This document shows, piece by piece, positions 32,546-45,400 of a DNA stretch of 64,000 nucleotides. This DNA is from Panopea generosa (Eukaryota; Mollusca; Bivalvia; Adapedonta; Hiatellidae). The number at the start of each line of letters is the position of its first letter. The first letter of the stretch is position 1. Where the stretch lies: assembly GCA_029582155.1 (NCBI GenBank), contig CM055909.1, forward strand, positions 47,742,412-47,806,411. The letters run 5' to 3'. The notes below the pieces were generated by a model. It searched no databases and was not told where the DNA came from. It saw nothing but the letters and a program-made list of their open reading frames with translations. The position numbers were made by a program, and so were the translations under genes.

Positions 32546-32829
32546 CTCACACCACTATTATCTCCCTTGAGTACTCCGGACCTACAGATGAAAGAGGTAG
32601 AAATAAAACTTAAGTTCTCTTTCTCTTCTTATTTCAGGGTTTTGTACTTCAGTGTGTCATTTCAGAATTGTTGGTTGAAACTGCATCATGGGTGAAAAGA
32701 CATATTTATACTCTGGAAATTGATAGGTCTCACAAAAGCAATGAATTTAAAAAACAACAACCTGATCAAGGTATGCTTTGTTTCCTTTATAATTGCATAT
32801 CCCTAAGGGAAATGTAATAGTGGTGTGAG
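32546..32829 (+). mobile_element. 284-bp MITE with CTCACACCACTATTA ends (plus copy)
   Basis: It starts CTCACACCACTATTA and ends TAATAGTGGTGTGAG, perfect 15-base inverted repeats extending imperfectly to about 25. The interior aligns with 2131-2593 in reverse. Its middle is the exon-like block 32638-32770. Confidence 0.7.
32638..32770 (+). CDS. Exon-like cassette inside a MITE, unknown product
   Basis: A strong polypyrimidine tract and ATTTCAG| precede, and CAAG|GTATGC follows. One frame is open across all 44 codons, including LVETASWVKRHIYTLEIDR; I recognise no family. The whole block sits within the inverted repeats of a MITE, and a second copy at 2131-2593 keeps both splice-like signals but has stops. 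Either a real exon was captured and copied by the element, or the open frame is chance and the element carries cryptic splice sites. Confidence 0.25.
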
Positions 32830-33493
32830 ACATAAAAATTGTTTTCTGCTGTTGAACTTGATGATTTGTTTTTTATAAAAGGTATCAAAAATTCATCATA
32901 TTTCTGTCTGCAGGTGGCAAGATTGGAACCTGTCAATGAAGCTGCCATGTTAAGGTGACCATGGGTGCTCTTTAGTGAGGATGTGACAGCTTTAATATGC
33001 ATGGTGATACATTGAAATAGTCAGTCTGATTGACCAAGACTAGAAGGCTGTCAACTAGCAACTGAACTTCATGACAAGGTGATAAGACGTTTTAATTTCT
33101 AGATATTTAACTACTTCATATATCAAGTTAGAGTAACAGTTTCAGTTTTGCATGCTGATGCCATTTCTTATGCAGTTGATTTATTACGTATTGAAGTCGA
33201 TTCTTAAAAATAAATTCTGCTCACTTAGCAGACTAAACTTTTTTTTATTGCCTTTCAAAGCATTCATTTTTTTCCCATGACATCCATCAATTTATTAGTA
33301 AGGATTGCTGGAATTTGCCCAAAGAAAATGTGTTCTTTCTGCACCATTCTGGCATTTTTGTTTTGAATGTTTAAATGTCGGTAATGGTCTCCTGATTGTT
33401 AATGATTACAAACTGGCTGATCAATCATAAAGTCGAAGTTGAAGTGAGTCAGTCATTGGAAACACCTGTAAATATATATTACTCAGGCCATTG
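32830..33493. other. Non-coding stretch with a diverged MITE piece
   Basis: About 33205-33300 resembles the middle of the MITE at 32169-32417. The minus-strand frame at 32787-33002 is unsupported. Confidence 0.45.
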
Positions 33494-33705
33494 TAAATTA
33501 TTTGCTAGATTATCGTCCAAATCTTTTTATTAAAAACGGGGAGGGTGGAAGGATTTAATTTTTTATTTATAAATTTTTTTTATGTGTTTTTAATATATTT
33601 TTTTATTTTATTATTATTATTATTATTTTTTTATAAAAATAAAAAGGGTCAGTGCGGCATGAAAATTAGAGGGCTGATGGGGATGATAATCTAGCAATTA
33701 ATTTA
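33494..33705. mobile_element. 212-bp AT-rich MITE with 25-bp inverted repeats
   Basis: TAAATTATTTGCTAGATTAT at the left matches the reverse complement of the right end (TAAATTAATTGCTAGATTAT) and then TC[G/A]TCC: two mismatches in 25. The interior holds a (TTA)n run near 33600-33630 and the GGTCAGTGCGGCATGAAAA block. Confidence 0.65.
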
Positions 33706-35480
33706 ATATTGCCTTACACATTCAAACATTCAAATTGTTTCACTTTATTTGAGTTAACCAACTGGTTGTGAGAAAAGGTAAAACAACAAACTATTGTCAT
33801 CAGTCATGTGCACCATACATCATTGTTTTTATCTTAAAAGTCTCATTAAACTTCCGAAATGTACATTTTCTGATAATAACAAAAATGATTGTAATTAAAT
33901 GTGTTTATAGTATTGCTAAAACCATTCCTGTAGACCCCTTAGTGACTATTTTTAAAAAAGCGAGAAAATAAATAACTTCGATCGAAATGTGTGTTTCTTA
34001 GATCATGGGGCTGAACTTTTAACTTTTGTTTACATTTTTGTAATTCCGTAATGACTCCGTTGCTTTCCGACTGTTTCAAAGTACACAAATGAATACTGCA
34101 GTGGTAGTGTGCAGATTAAGACCGTCAGATAAGGGGATCATTAACAAGATTAGGAAAGTTATGGCTTCACTTATATTATGTATCATTATTCAGTTTTCTT
34201 TTTTTAAAATATATATATCGATGTCTGCAATATAACTGTATCGAATTATGCATTATATTATTTATACGCACTGAAAAACAATGAGTACTGAATACTGGTT
34301 TGGTCCAGTGACTCTTGCTTAAGATCCTCCCTTGCATATACGCATGATCGCACGCGCTATCATCAGTACGTCACAAATCACTTTATCGCAGTCAATATTG
34401 AGAGGCTACCAAGGGTGGTCTGTTTAGTACAGTCATTAGAAAAGTAATTTTATTTTATATGAACGATTTGTTGCTTACGTCCTCATGGGTTCCAGTTCAT
34501 TTATACATTAAGGGGAATAAAGGGGACATTCTTAAAAACTATCTAACCGCAAGCGGTTATTTAAGTTTTAACCGCATCCCCTAAAGTTCCCCATACTATG
34601 ATTCTCTCTGAAGTGAACTGATCATATATTACTGACTGACGCGTTTCCGAACAAGCTTCGTAACTCCCCGTTTTGGGCCGAAGGTGTTTATCGGAAAGAG
34701 ATGAACATTAATTTGTAAACAAAATCCGTTCTTAACTATGTACTAATAATGTGCTTTATATTTATTTTTCGTTTGCAAAGTCTCTCAGGGATGAAATAAA
34801 CATGTATTCTATCATCTGGAAGAGTAAAATTCACTTAAATTAAAACTAACAACGACTGTTTCGGAAGTTTAATGAGCATTTGAATACCCAGTACTGCGGA
34901 GGGTGTCAACTTTTTATGCATAGTGTTTTGATCAAGTATATTTTAATACAAAAAAATCAAACTTTTATAGTTACATGTACTATAGAAAAGGTTCAGTTGA
35001 TGTTAAAAATGCTTTAAAAGTACAGAGAAGTAATTTTAAATGTGACTAGTTTGTTTTTTAAATTGATAGGTTTTGGTAGTGGAATTAACTACTGACGGGG
35101 AACTGGTTTTGATTGCTTTATTATCAGCTAGTTTTGACCCTTTCCGGGATACATACAGTTAGATTTATTACACTAAAGTACAGAAATTTATGGTTTGTCA
35201 TCATGTGATATTTTGTCTATAAATAGATTTTTACTATTAAAATTACATTGTGAACATATAGAAAATTTTGTTTTTTAGTTTGAATATATAAATATTACCA
35301 GTACATTTTCTTTTATTTCTTATAACTAAGAAAAAATAATTTTTAAAATTCAATATAAACATAGTTATTTAGAAAACATGGAACTTTGTTGGAGATATTG
35401 AATTATTTTATTGTTTATCAGTTTTTATTTTTTTAAAAAACAAAATCAACCCAAAAGTAATGGATCCTGCTTTCATTATA
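33706..35480. other. AT-rich non-coding stretch, no gene seen
   Basis: A small perfect stem TAACCGC-AA-GCGGTTA lies at about 34543-34560. No family-like frame; the 67-codon frame at 33768-33971 is unsupported. Confidence 0.45.
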
Positions 35481-35500
35481 GTACTTGGATCAATAACCAG

Positions 35501-35663
35501 GGGTCTGGAATGACGATATCCTTGAATGACTGCAAAGTACAAGTGATGATCAGCTCGTTTCAAAGGTCTTGTCTGAAATGTTATACGTCAGATGGATGTT
35601 GTACATCAGATGGATGTTGTACGTCAGATGGATCAGATTTGAAGCAAAGATCTGTAATAAAAG
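35501..35663 (+). CDS. Candidate exon with CTSDGC repeats, unknown protein
   Basis: The block is preceded by AATAACCAG| (or ATTATAG| at 35481) and followed by AAAAG|GTATGT, a good donor. One frame is open throughout: SGMTISLNDCKVQVMISSF, then a Cys-rich part with TSDGC repeated three times, coded by a 15-base tandem repeat (TCAGATGGATGTTGT). No family recognised. The downstream frame beyond the donor is hydrophobic and AT-rich, typical of intron read-through. Supporting only: same strand as the candidate exons at 28843 and 53574, and its end phase (one base over) joins the latter to give an open frame. Confidence 0.25.
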
Positions 35664-35759
35664 GTATGTTTCTTTTCTTAATCATAGCATTATTCCTCCT
35701 CTTATGATTTTCTGTGACTTGTATGAATAAAACCTCTGAAAAAGTGTAAATTTTTTAGG

Positions 35760-37003
35760 ATAGTGCAGTGTTTTCTCCAGAGCGCGTTTCTTGCGTTTTT
35801 GACGCAATAAATTCTCATCTGACGCAATCAACTTTGTTCAGTGCGTCCACTATGACGCAACCTTAAAAACACAGAAATTCAAATTACGCATATTTGTTTC
35901 GGCAAGCTGGTTTCAGAGTTATTTTTACAATGCCAGCTGATTTGACAGATCACGTCTGATTCAGGGCAATCCCAGTCATGCAATTCTACCAAGTTAAATA
36001 AACGCTTTAATTGGTTACGAACGCTTTATTGATGCAATCGCATAGACGATTATGATCACATACATAATTTTCCGCAAAGCAATAGTGTAGTTTGAAGACA
36101 ACATCTGTGAAAACAAACGTACCCTGCAACAATAGTACTGACATATAACCAGTTTTAGGTTGTTTGTATATGAAGATGAAATGTTGAAGCGTGAAACTTT
36201 TCATAAAAGTTGTTTAAATGTACGAACGATACTCTATCTGAAAAACTTTTTATTTTGTTTTCTATAAGCATGCGCGACATTTTAATACCAGTTTAAACAT
36301 CGACCGGTCCAAGTTTTACGGCAGTATTCCTGGCGCCGTTTATGTTTCTGTAACGGACGATTAAAAGGTTGTTGAAAAAAGAAATTAATTTTATTTTGAA
36401 AAATGATTACTTAATTTCAAAAATTTAATTAATTTTTGTGAAGTTTCCATTAAAATGTATTTTATATTATTTCTTTTAAGATAAAATTTCTCTAAAATGA
36501 GTCTAGCTTTGAAGAGAAATGCTTTTGGAAAACAAAACAAAAAAAAGTTTGTTTTCCAAAGAGTATAATGCTATACATGTAGCTCAGCAAATATAAAATA
36601 TTGAAAGAATTTTAGTGTTTTTCATTAAAAATAGTTAGGGCCTTGGTGATTGAGCTGTGGCCATAACATTTGAAAAGTTCACGACCAAAGAGACAAAATC
36701 ATAAAAACAACTACTAAGTTTCAAGTTGTTGTAACTTATTGCCAGAAATGAAACATTCGTTTGGAGTTAAATTGTTTTGAAGTTGTTATCTTAAGTTGCA
36801 GTTTTGATGGAGAAATTCGTATGAAACAGGAAGTAAAACTGTTTTAGTAAAATATGTTTTTTTTAACTCCATTTATTCATGTTGATTAAGTTTAAAACTA
36901 GTCAATTGATGACCCCAAGATTTTGAAAATGACCCCTAGATTTTTAGTCAATGGGTCATCAATGACCCCCAAAAAATTGAAGCTGGAGAAAACACTGATA
37001 GTG
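35760..37003. mobile_element. 1,232-bp non-autonomous DNA transposon with 15-bp TIRs and 6-bp target duplication
   Basis: The element is 35766-36997: CAGTGTTTTCTCCAG at the left and CTGGAGAAAACACTG at the right are perfect inverted repeats. ATAGTG flanks both sides (35760-35765 and 36998-37003). The CAGTG start recalls hAT-type termini, but hAT elements make 8-bp duplications, so the superfamily is open. The interior has no transposase frame; near the right end GATGACCCCAAGATTTTG and AATGACCCCTAGATTTTTAG are imperfect repeats. Confidence 0.82.
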
Positions 37004-37009
37004 TATTCA

Positions 37010-37813
37010 CTGCCGAATATGGGTACATGTACGAGGGGTTATCCAGAAGTTCATGGACAAATCTCGTAATGTAAAAATGACATGTCAGATTTATTTGTAG
37101 TTTTACATGTATTATATTTAGTATAATTTCAAACCGTACACAAAATATGAAGAAAATGTATTCAAATGAAATAGTAACATGTATTTCAAACATGTCATGT
37201 AAGCCTATCTGGCGCAGGTCAGATTTACATTAGGTTGTTGCGACGTCAGTTTATTTCCCTACTCTTGCTCATCGCTCCACTTATAACTTTTAGCAGTCGA
37301 GGAACTCTGTGATCACTCTACGGACTTGCATGTTATTCACTCTTAATTACCATGTGCACGGTACTGTAACCTTAGTTAACAGCATAGTTCATGAATTGTA
37401 TTACGGCGATCCTTATTGAGGCACCTTTTACCATGTTGATGTGACGTTGACGCGATTTTGACACAGGACGTCCACATGTTATCATCCATTATTGTTTCTC
37501 ATGCCTCACTGTACAGTTTGTGCCATTTATAGACTACAAAACGCATACAAATAACTTTCTCGAAGCTTTACTAAGCATATACATTGTCTGGATCAGTGTT
37601 TTGCTGATAATGACACAAAACTATATTTCCGCTCATTGATTCACCATATCCTCAGATGGAATTTTGTTTATGCCTTTTTTTGTAAAAAATTTGTTTAAAC
37701 TCCTAACACTTGCATGCCATATTATTACCGGAATGACCTATGTAGACATTGATGCTGTGTCTTCAATAATATATGATTTACTGCGAGTTTTACAGGGAAA
37801 TCATTGCTATTTT
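37010..37813. other. Non-coding stretch with one mariner-like end
   Basis: GTACGAGGGGTTATCCAGAA (37029-37048) resembles the start of Tc1/mariner inverted repeats; no partner end or transposase could be followed. The rest is unassigned. Confidence 0.35.
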
Positions 37814-39258
37814 TAGCCCACCTGAGCCAAAGGCTCAGATGTGAGCTTTTGTGATCGCCTGGTGTCCGTCGTCTGTTGTCCATCGTCTGTAGTCCATCGC
37901 TAACTTTTAGCTTTTAACAACTTCTCCTCTGAAACCACTGGGCCAATTTTGATATAACTTCACAGTAATGTTCCTTAGGTGACCCTGTACCAAGTTTGTT
38001 CAAGCCATCTTGATTTATCCAAAAACATGGCCCCCAGGGTGCAGGGCAAGTTTAATAAGTAAAAATTTAAAAGATCTTGTTAGAAACTACTTAGAAACTC
38101 ACAGAAATGTTCCTTGGGTGACCCTCTACCAAGTTTGTTCAAGCCCTCTTGACTTGTCAAAAAATATGGCGGCCAGGGGGTTGGGTTAGCTTACAATATA
38201 AGCTATAGTAAAAACTTAAAAAATCTTCTTGTCAGAAACTACTGGCTCGATTTTAAAATAATTTCACAGAAATGTTCCTTGGGTGACTCTCTACCAAGTT
38301 TGTTCAAGCCATCTTGATTCGTCAAAAAACATGGCAGCTAGGTGATGGGGTTAATTTTATGTCAAATTAATGTTCTTGTTTTATAGCATAAATGTCTGTA
38401 TATAGCAATTATTATAAGAAGAGGTAATTAACTCTTTAAATAAACTTATTTTTGCTATTATTATACAATATTATACCAGAAGTTTTAATTTTAAGATAAT
38501 TCATCATTAAAAGATGAATGATACAATTATAATCAATAATTGAAATATTATTCTTAAATCATGAACCATTTTAAAATAGGTGTTTTTCTGAATATAAAAG
38601 TCAGAGTTTTTATGGTTCAGACAGGGACGGTTTACTGCTTCATAATAAAGCAATACCATATTTTTAGCTAGTTGCTTCACAGCAAAAAGTCTGCTGGAGA
38701 TTTTCAGTGTCAACGTGAACTTGAAATCTCAGAGGAGGAGCTTAATTGTTTTTGGGGGAGAGTACACTGCGACAAAGATTCTTTCAAGCGATAGGCTTTA
38801 GGAAGGCTTGTGTTTGAAATTCATAGGAATATTTGTTGTGCTGGAACTGTGGATTGTTTCGTGCACAATAGTTTGGTCTGATGCTTTAGTTTGAAACCGT
38901 TCTCAAACATAACAGATTAGTTTTGTGCTGGAACTGGATTTTTATCTTTGTTCGAAGACTTACGTTTGGAACAGTCTCCAAATGTATAGACAGCTATAGT
39001 TAAAACTTCAAAAGCCTTCTACTGACCTAATATTGATGTAATTTCACTGACATTTACCATGGGTGAACCTCTTCCAAGTTTGAACTCTTTTATGCATCTG
39101 TTACATGTTCAAAACAAATCAAAATTCAAAAAACTACTTGCTCATATCGTCTTTCTGGAATTTTGAGTGTACGTGTACATGTAATATATAATCTACTTAA
39201 GTTGGGTGACTCAAGGCCAGTCAGATGAGCGATATAGAGTCATCTTGGCCCTCTTGTT
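37814..39258 (+). mobile_element. Molluscan dispersed repeat (CCCACCTGAGCC ... GGCCCTCTTGTT family)
   Basis: It begins TAGCCCACCTGAGCCAAAGG, has GTCCGTCGTCTGTTGTCC, then three diverged units with TCTGAAACCACTGGGCCAAT-like, AATGTTCCTTGGGTGACC and CTACCAAGTTTGTTCAAGCC blocks. It ends GATGAGCGATATAGAGTC then TTGGCCCTCTTGTT. 38345-39000 does not fit the units and may be an insertion. Same plan as 57015-58388. Confidence 0.7.
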
Positions 39259-39420
39259 CACATATTTATCTTTCAAATTGTTCAACATTTTGAACTGCTG
39301 CACTGAACATTTAACATGTATGCATGCTGCTATGGAGACCATAACATTATTATTAACATAAGAAATGCACTAAAATATTGTTTGTCGATGACAAATACAC
39401 CATTTCTTAAGTTGTGCAAA

Positions 39421-42400
39421 ATGAGGATAAAGTGAGTAGAAGAACCGTCAATATTTACCTGAGCCTTGCCCGTGACGATAAAGTGTCTAGCTTCAAATTA
39501 AATATGAGTTGAACCACTGCCAATCCTTACCTGGGCCTTACCCGTAATGATAAAGCTCAGATTAAATAAGAGTATAACCACCTTCAATCCTTACCTGAGC
39601 GATACCTATGACGATAAAGTGTCTATCTCAGATTAAATATGAGTAGAACCACCATCAATCCTTACCTGAGCCTTACCCATGATGATAAAGTGTCTAGAGC
39701 AGATTAAATATGAGTAGAACCACTGTCAATCCTTACCTGAGCCTTACACATGATGATAAAGTGTCTAGAGCAGATTAAATATGAGTAGAACCACCATCAA
39801 TCCTTACTTGGGCCTTACCCATGATGATAAAGTGTCTAGCTCAGATTAAATATAAGTAGAACCGCCGTCAATCCTTACCTGAGCCTTACACATGATGATA
39901 AAGTGTCTAGTTTGGATTAAATATGAGTAGAACCACAGTCAATCCTTACCTGGGCCTTACCCATGATGATAAAGTGTCTAGCTTAGATTTAATATTAGCA
40001 GAACCACCGTCAATCCTTATCTGGACCTTACCCATGATGATAAAGTGTCTAGCTCAGATAAAATATGAGTAGAACCACCATCAATCCTTACCTGGGCCTT
40101 ACCTATGACGATAAAGTGTCTAGCTCAGATAAAGTATGAGTAGAACCACCTTCAATCCTTACCTGGGCCTTACCAATGATGATAAAGTGTCTAGATCAGA
40201 TTAAATGAGTAGAACCACCATCAATCCTTACCTGGGCCTTACCCATGATGATAAAGTGTCTAGCTCAGATAAATTATGAGTAGAACCACTGTCAATCCTT
40301 TAGAAGTAGAACCACCATCAATCCTTACCTGGGCCTTACCCATGATGATAAAGTGTCTAGCTCAGATTGAATATGAGTAGAACCACCATCAATCCTTACC
40401 TGGGCCTTACCCATGGTGATAAAGTGTCTAGCTCAGATTAAATATGAGTAGAACCACCGTCACTGTCAATCCTTACCTGGGCCTTACCCATGATGATAAA
40501 GTGTCTAGCTCAGGTTAAATATGTGTAGAACCACCTTCAATCCTTACCTGAGCCTTAACCATGATGGTCAAGTGTCTAGTTCGGATTAAGTATGAGTAGA
40601 ACCACCATCAATCCTTAACTGACCTTAACCATGATGGTAAAATGTCTAGTTCGGATTAAATATGAGTAGAACCACCGTCAATCCTTACATGATCCTTATC
40701 CATGATGGTCAAGTGTCTAGCTCAGATAAAGTATGAGTAGAACCACTGTCAATCCTTACCTGAGCCTTACCAATGATGATGAAGTGTCTAAAGCAGATTA
40801 AATATGAGTAGAACCACCGTCAATCCTTACCTGATCCTTATCCATGATGGTAAAGTGTCTAGTTTGGATTAAATATGAGAAGAACCACCATCAATCCTTA
40901 CCTGAGCCTCACCCATGATGGTTAAGTGTCTAGCTCAAATAAATATGTGTAGACCACCGTCAATCCTTACCTGAGCCTTAACCATGATGGTTAAGTGTCT
41001 ATTTCAGATTAAATATGAGTAAAACCACTGTCAATCCTTACCTGAGCCTTACCCTTGATGGTAAAGTGTCTAGCTCAGATAAAGTATGAGTAGAACCACT
41101 GTCAATCCTTACCTGAGCCTTACCAATGATGATGAAGTGTCTAAAGCAGATTAAATAAGAGTAGAACCACCGTCAATCCTTACCTGATACTTATCCATGA
41201 TGGTAAAGTGTCTAGTTTGGATTAAATATGAGAAGAACCACCATCAATCCTTACCTGAGTTACCCATGATGGTAAAGTGTCTAGAGCAGATTAAGTATGA
41301 GAAGAACCACTGTCAATCCTTATGTAATCCTAACCCATGATGGTAAAGTGTTTAGTTTGGATTAAATATGAGAAGAACCACCGTCAATCCTTACCTGAGC
41401 CTTACCCTTGATGGTAAAGTGTCTAGAGCAGATTAAATATGAGTAGAACCACCGTCAGTACTTACCTGATCCTTACCCATGATGGTAAAGTGTCTAGTTT
41501 GGATTAAATATGAGTAGAACCACCATCAATCCTTACCTGTGCCTTACCAATGATGGTTAAGTGTCTAGCTCAGATAAATATGTGTAGACCACCATCAATC
41601 CTTACCTGAGACCTACCCATCACGATAAAGTGTCTAGCTCAGATTTAATATTAGCAAAACCACCGTCAATCCTTACCTGAGCCTTACCTGTGATGATAAA
41701 GTGTATAGAGCAGATTAAATATGAGTAAAACCACCGTCAATCCTTATCTGATCCTTAACCGTGATGATAAAGTGTCTAGCTCAAATTGAATATGAATAGA
41801 ACCACCGTCAATCCTTACCTGATCCTTCCCCATGATGATAAAGTGTCTAGCTCAGATTTAATATTAGCAGAACCACCGTCAATCCTTACCTGAGCCTTAC
41901 ACATGATGATAAAGTCACTGTCTAGCCCAGATTTAATATTAGCAGAACTACCGTCAATCCTTACCTGAACCTTACCCATGATGATAAAGTGTCTAGCTCA
42001 GATTAAATATGAGTAGAACCACCATTAATCTTTACCAGGACCTTACCCATGATGATAAAGTGTCTAGTACAGATTAAATATGAGTAGAACCACCATCAAT
42101 CCTTACCTGGGCCTTACCTATGACGATAAAGTGTCTAGCTCAGATAAAGTATGAGTAGAACCACCTTCAATCCTTACCTGGGCCTTACCAATGATGATAA
42201 AGTGTCTAGATCAGATTAAATGAGTAGAACCACCATCAATCCTTACCTGGGCCTTACCCATGATGATAAAGTGTCTAGCTCAGATAAATTATGAGTAGAA
42301 CCACTGTCAATCCTTTAGAAGTAGAACCACCATCAATCCTTACCTGGGCCTTACCCATGATGATAAAGTGTCTAGCTCAGATTGAATATGAGTAGAACCA

Positions 42401-45400
42401 CCATCAATCCTTACCTGGGCCTTACCCATGGTGATAAAGTGTCTAGCTCAGATTAAATATGAGTAGAACCACCGTCACTGTCAATCCTTACCTGGGCCTT
42501 ACCCATGATGATAAAGTGTCTAGCTCAGGTTAAATATGTGTAGAACCACCTTCAATCCTTACCTGAGCCTTAACCATGATGGTCAAGTGTCTAGTTCGGA
42601 TTAAGTATGAGTAGAACCACCATCAATCCTTAACTGACCTTAACCATGATGGTAAAATGTCTAGTTCGGATTAAATATGAGTAGAACCACCGTCAATCCT
42701 TACATGATCCTTATCCATGATGGTCAAGTGTCTAGCTCAGATAAAGTATGAGTAGAACCACTGTCAATCCTTACCTGAGCCTTACCAATGATGATGAAGT
42801 GTCTAAAGCAGATTAAATATGAGTAGAACCACCGTCAATCCTTACCTGATCCTTATCCATGATGGTAAAGTGTCTAGTTTGGATTAAATATGAGAAGAAC
42901 CACCATCAATCCTTACCTGAGCCTCACCCATGATGGTTAAGTGTCTAGCTCAAATAAATATGTGTAGACCACCGTCAATCCTTACCTGAGCCTTAACCAT
43001 GATGGTTAAGTGTCTATTTCAGATTAAATATGAGTAAAACCACTGTCAATCCTTACCTGAGCCTTACCCTTGATGGTAAAGTGTCTAGCTCAGATAAAGT
43101 ATGAGTAGAACCACTGTCAATCCTTACCTGAGCCTTACCAATGATGATGAAGTGTCTAAAGCAGATTAAATAAGAGTAGAACCACCGTCAATCCTTACCT
43201 GATACTTATCCATGATGGTAAAGTGTCTAGTTTGGATTAAATATGAGAAGAACCACCATCAATCCTTACCTGAGTTACCCATGATGGTAAAGTGTCTAGA
43301 GCAGATTAAGTATGAGAAGAACCACTGTCAATCCTTATGTAATCCTAACCCATGATGGTAAAGTGTTTAGTTTGGATTAAATATGAGAAGAACCACCGTC
43401 AATCCTTACCTGAGCCTTACCCTTGATGGTAAAGTGTCTAGAGCAGATTAAATATGAGTAGAACCACCGTCAGTACTTACCTGATCCTTACCCATGATGG
43501 TAAAGTGTCTAGTTTGGATTAAATATGAGTAGAACCACCATCAATCCTTACCTGTGCCTTACCAATGATGGTTAAGTGTCTAGCTCAGATAAATATGTGT
43601 AGACCACCATCAATCCTTACCTGAGACCTACCCATCACGATAAAGTGTCTAGCTCAGATTTAATATTAGCAAAACCACCGTCAATCCTTACCTGAGCCTT
43701 ACCTGTGATGATAAAGTGTATAGAGCAGATTAAATATGAGTAAAACCACCGTCAATCCTTATCTGATCCTTAACCGTGATGATAAAGTGTCTAGCTCAAA
43801 TTGAATATGAATAGAACCACCGTCAATCCTTACCTGATCCTTCCCCATGATGATAAAGTGTCTAGCTCAGATTTAATATTAGCAGAACCACCGTCAATCC
43901 TTACCTGAGCCTTACACATGATGATAAAGTCACTGTCTAGCCCAGATTTAATATTAGCAGAACTACCGTCAATCCTTACCTGAACCTTACCCATGATGAT
44001 AAAGTGTCTAGCTCAGATTAAATATGAGTAGAACCACCATTAATCTTTACCAGGACCTTACCCATGATGATAAAGTGTCTAGTACAGATTAAATATGAGT
44101 AGAACCACCGTCAATCCTTACCTGGGCCTTACCTATGATGATAAAGTGTCTAGCTCAGATTAAATATGAGTAGAACCACCGTCAATCCTTACCTGGGCCT
44201 TACTCGTGATGATAAAGTGTCTAGAGCAGATTAAATATGAGTAGAACCACCGTCAATCCTTACCTGAACCTTACCCATGATGATAAAGTGTCTAGCTCAG
44301 ATTTAATATTAGCAGAACCACCTTCAATCCTTACCTCGGCCTTACCCATGATGATTAAGTGTCTAGAGCAGATTTAATATTGGCAGAACCACCGTCAATC
44401 CTTACCTGGGCCTTACCCATGATGATAAAGTGTCTAGAGCAGATTAAATATGAGTAGAACCACTGTCAATCCTTACCTGAGCCTTACCCATCATGATAAA
44501 GTGTCTAGCTCAGATTTGATATTAGTAGAACCACCGTCAATCCTTACCTGGGCCTTACCCATGATGATAAAGTGTCTAGCTCAGATTTGATATTAGTAGA
44601 ACCACTGTCAATCCTTACCTGGGCCTTACCCATGATGATAAAATGTCTAGCTCAGATTAAATAATAGTAGAACCACTGTCAACCCTTACCTGGGCCTTAC
44701 CCATGATGATAAAGTGTCTAGCTCAGATTAAATATGAGTAGACCCACCATCAATCCTTACCTGAGCCTTACACATGATGATAAAGTGTCTAGCTCAAATT
44801 TAATATTAGCAGAACCGCAGTCAATCCTTAACTGAACCTTACCCATGATGATAAAGGGTCTAGCTCAGATTAAATATGAGTAGAACCACCATCAATTGAA
44901 TGAGCCTTACCCATGATAATAAAGTGTCTAGCTCAGATTAAATAATAGTAGAACCACTGTCAATCCTTACCTGGGCCTTACCTATGATGATAAAGTGTTT
45001 AGCTCAGATTAAATATGAGTGAACCACCGTCAATCCTTACCTTAGCCTTCGCATGATGATAAAGTGTCTAGTTCAGATTTAATATTAGCAGAACCGCTGT
45101 CATTCCATACCTGAACCTTACCCATGATGATTAAGTGTCTAGCTCAAATTAAATATGAGTAGAACCACCATCAATCCTTACCTGGGCCTTACCCATGATG
45201 ATAAAGTGTCTAGCTCAAATTAAATATGAGTAGAACCACCTTCAATCCTTACCTGGGCCTTACCCATGATGATATAGTGTCTAGCTCAGATTAAATATGA
45301 GTAGAATCACCATCAATCCTTACCTGGGCCTTACCCATGATGATAAAGTGTCTAGCTCAGATTAAATATGAGTAGAACCACCATCAATCCTTACCTGGGC

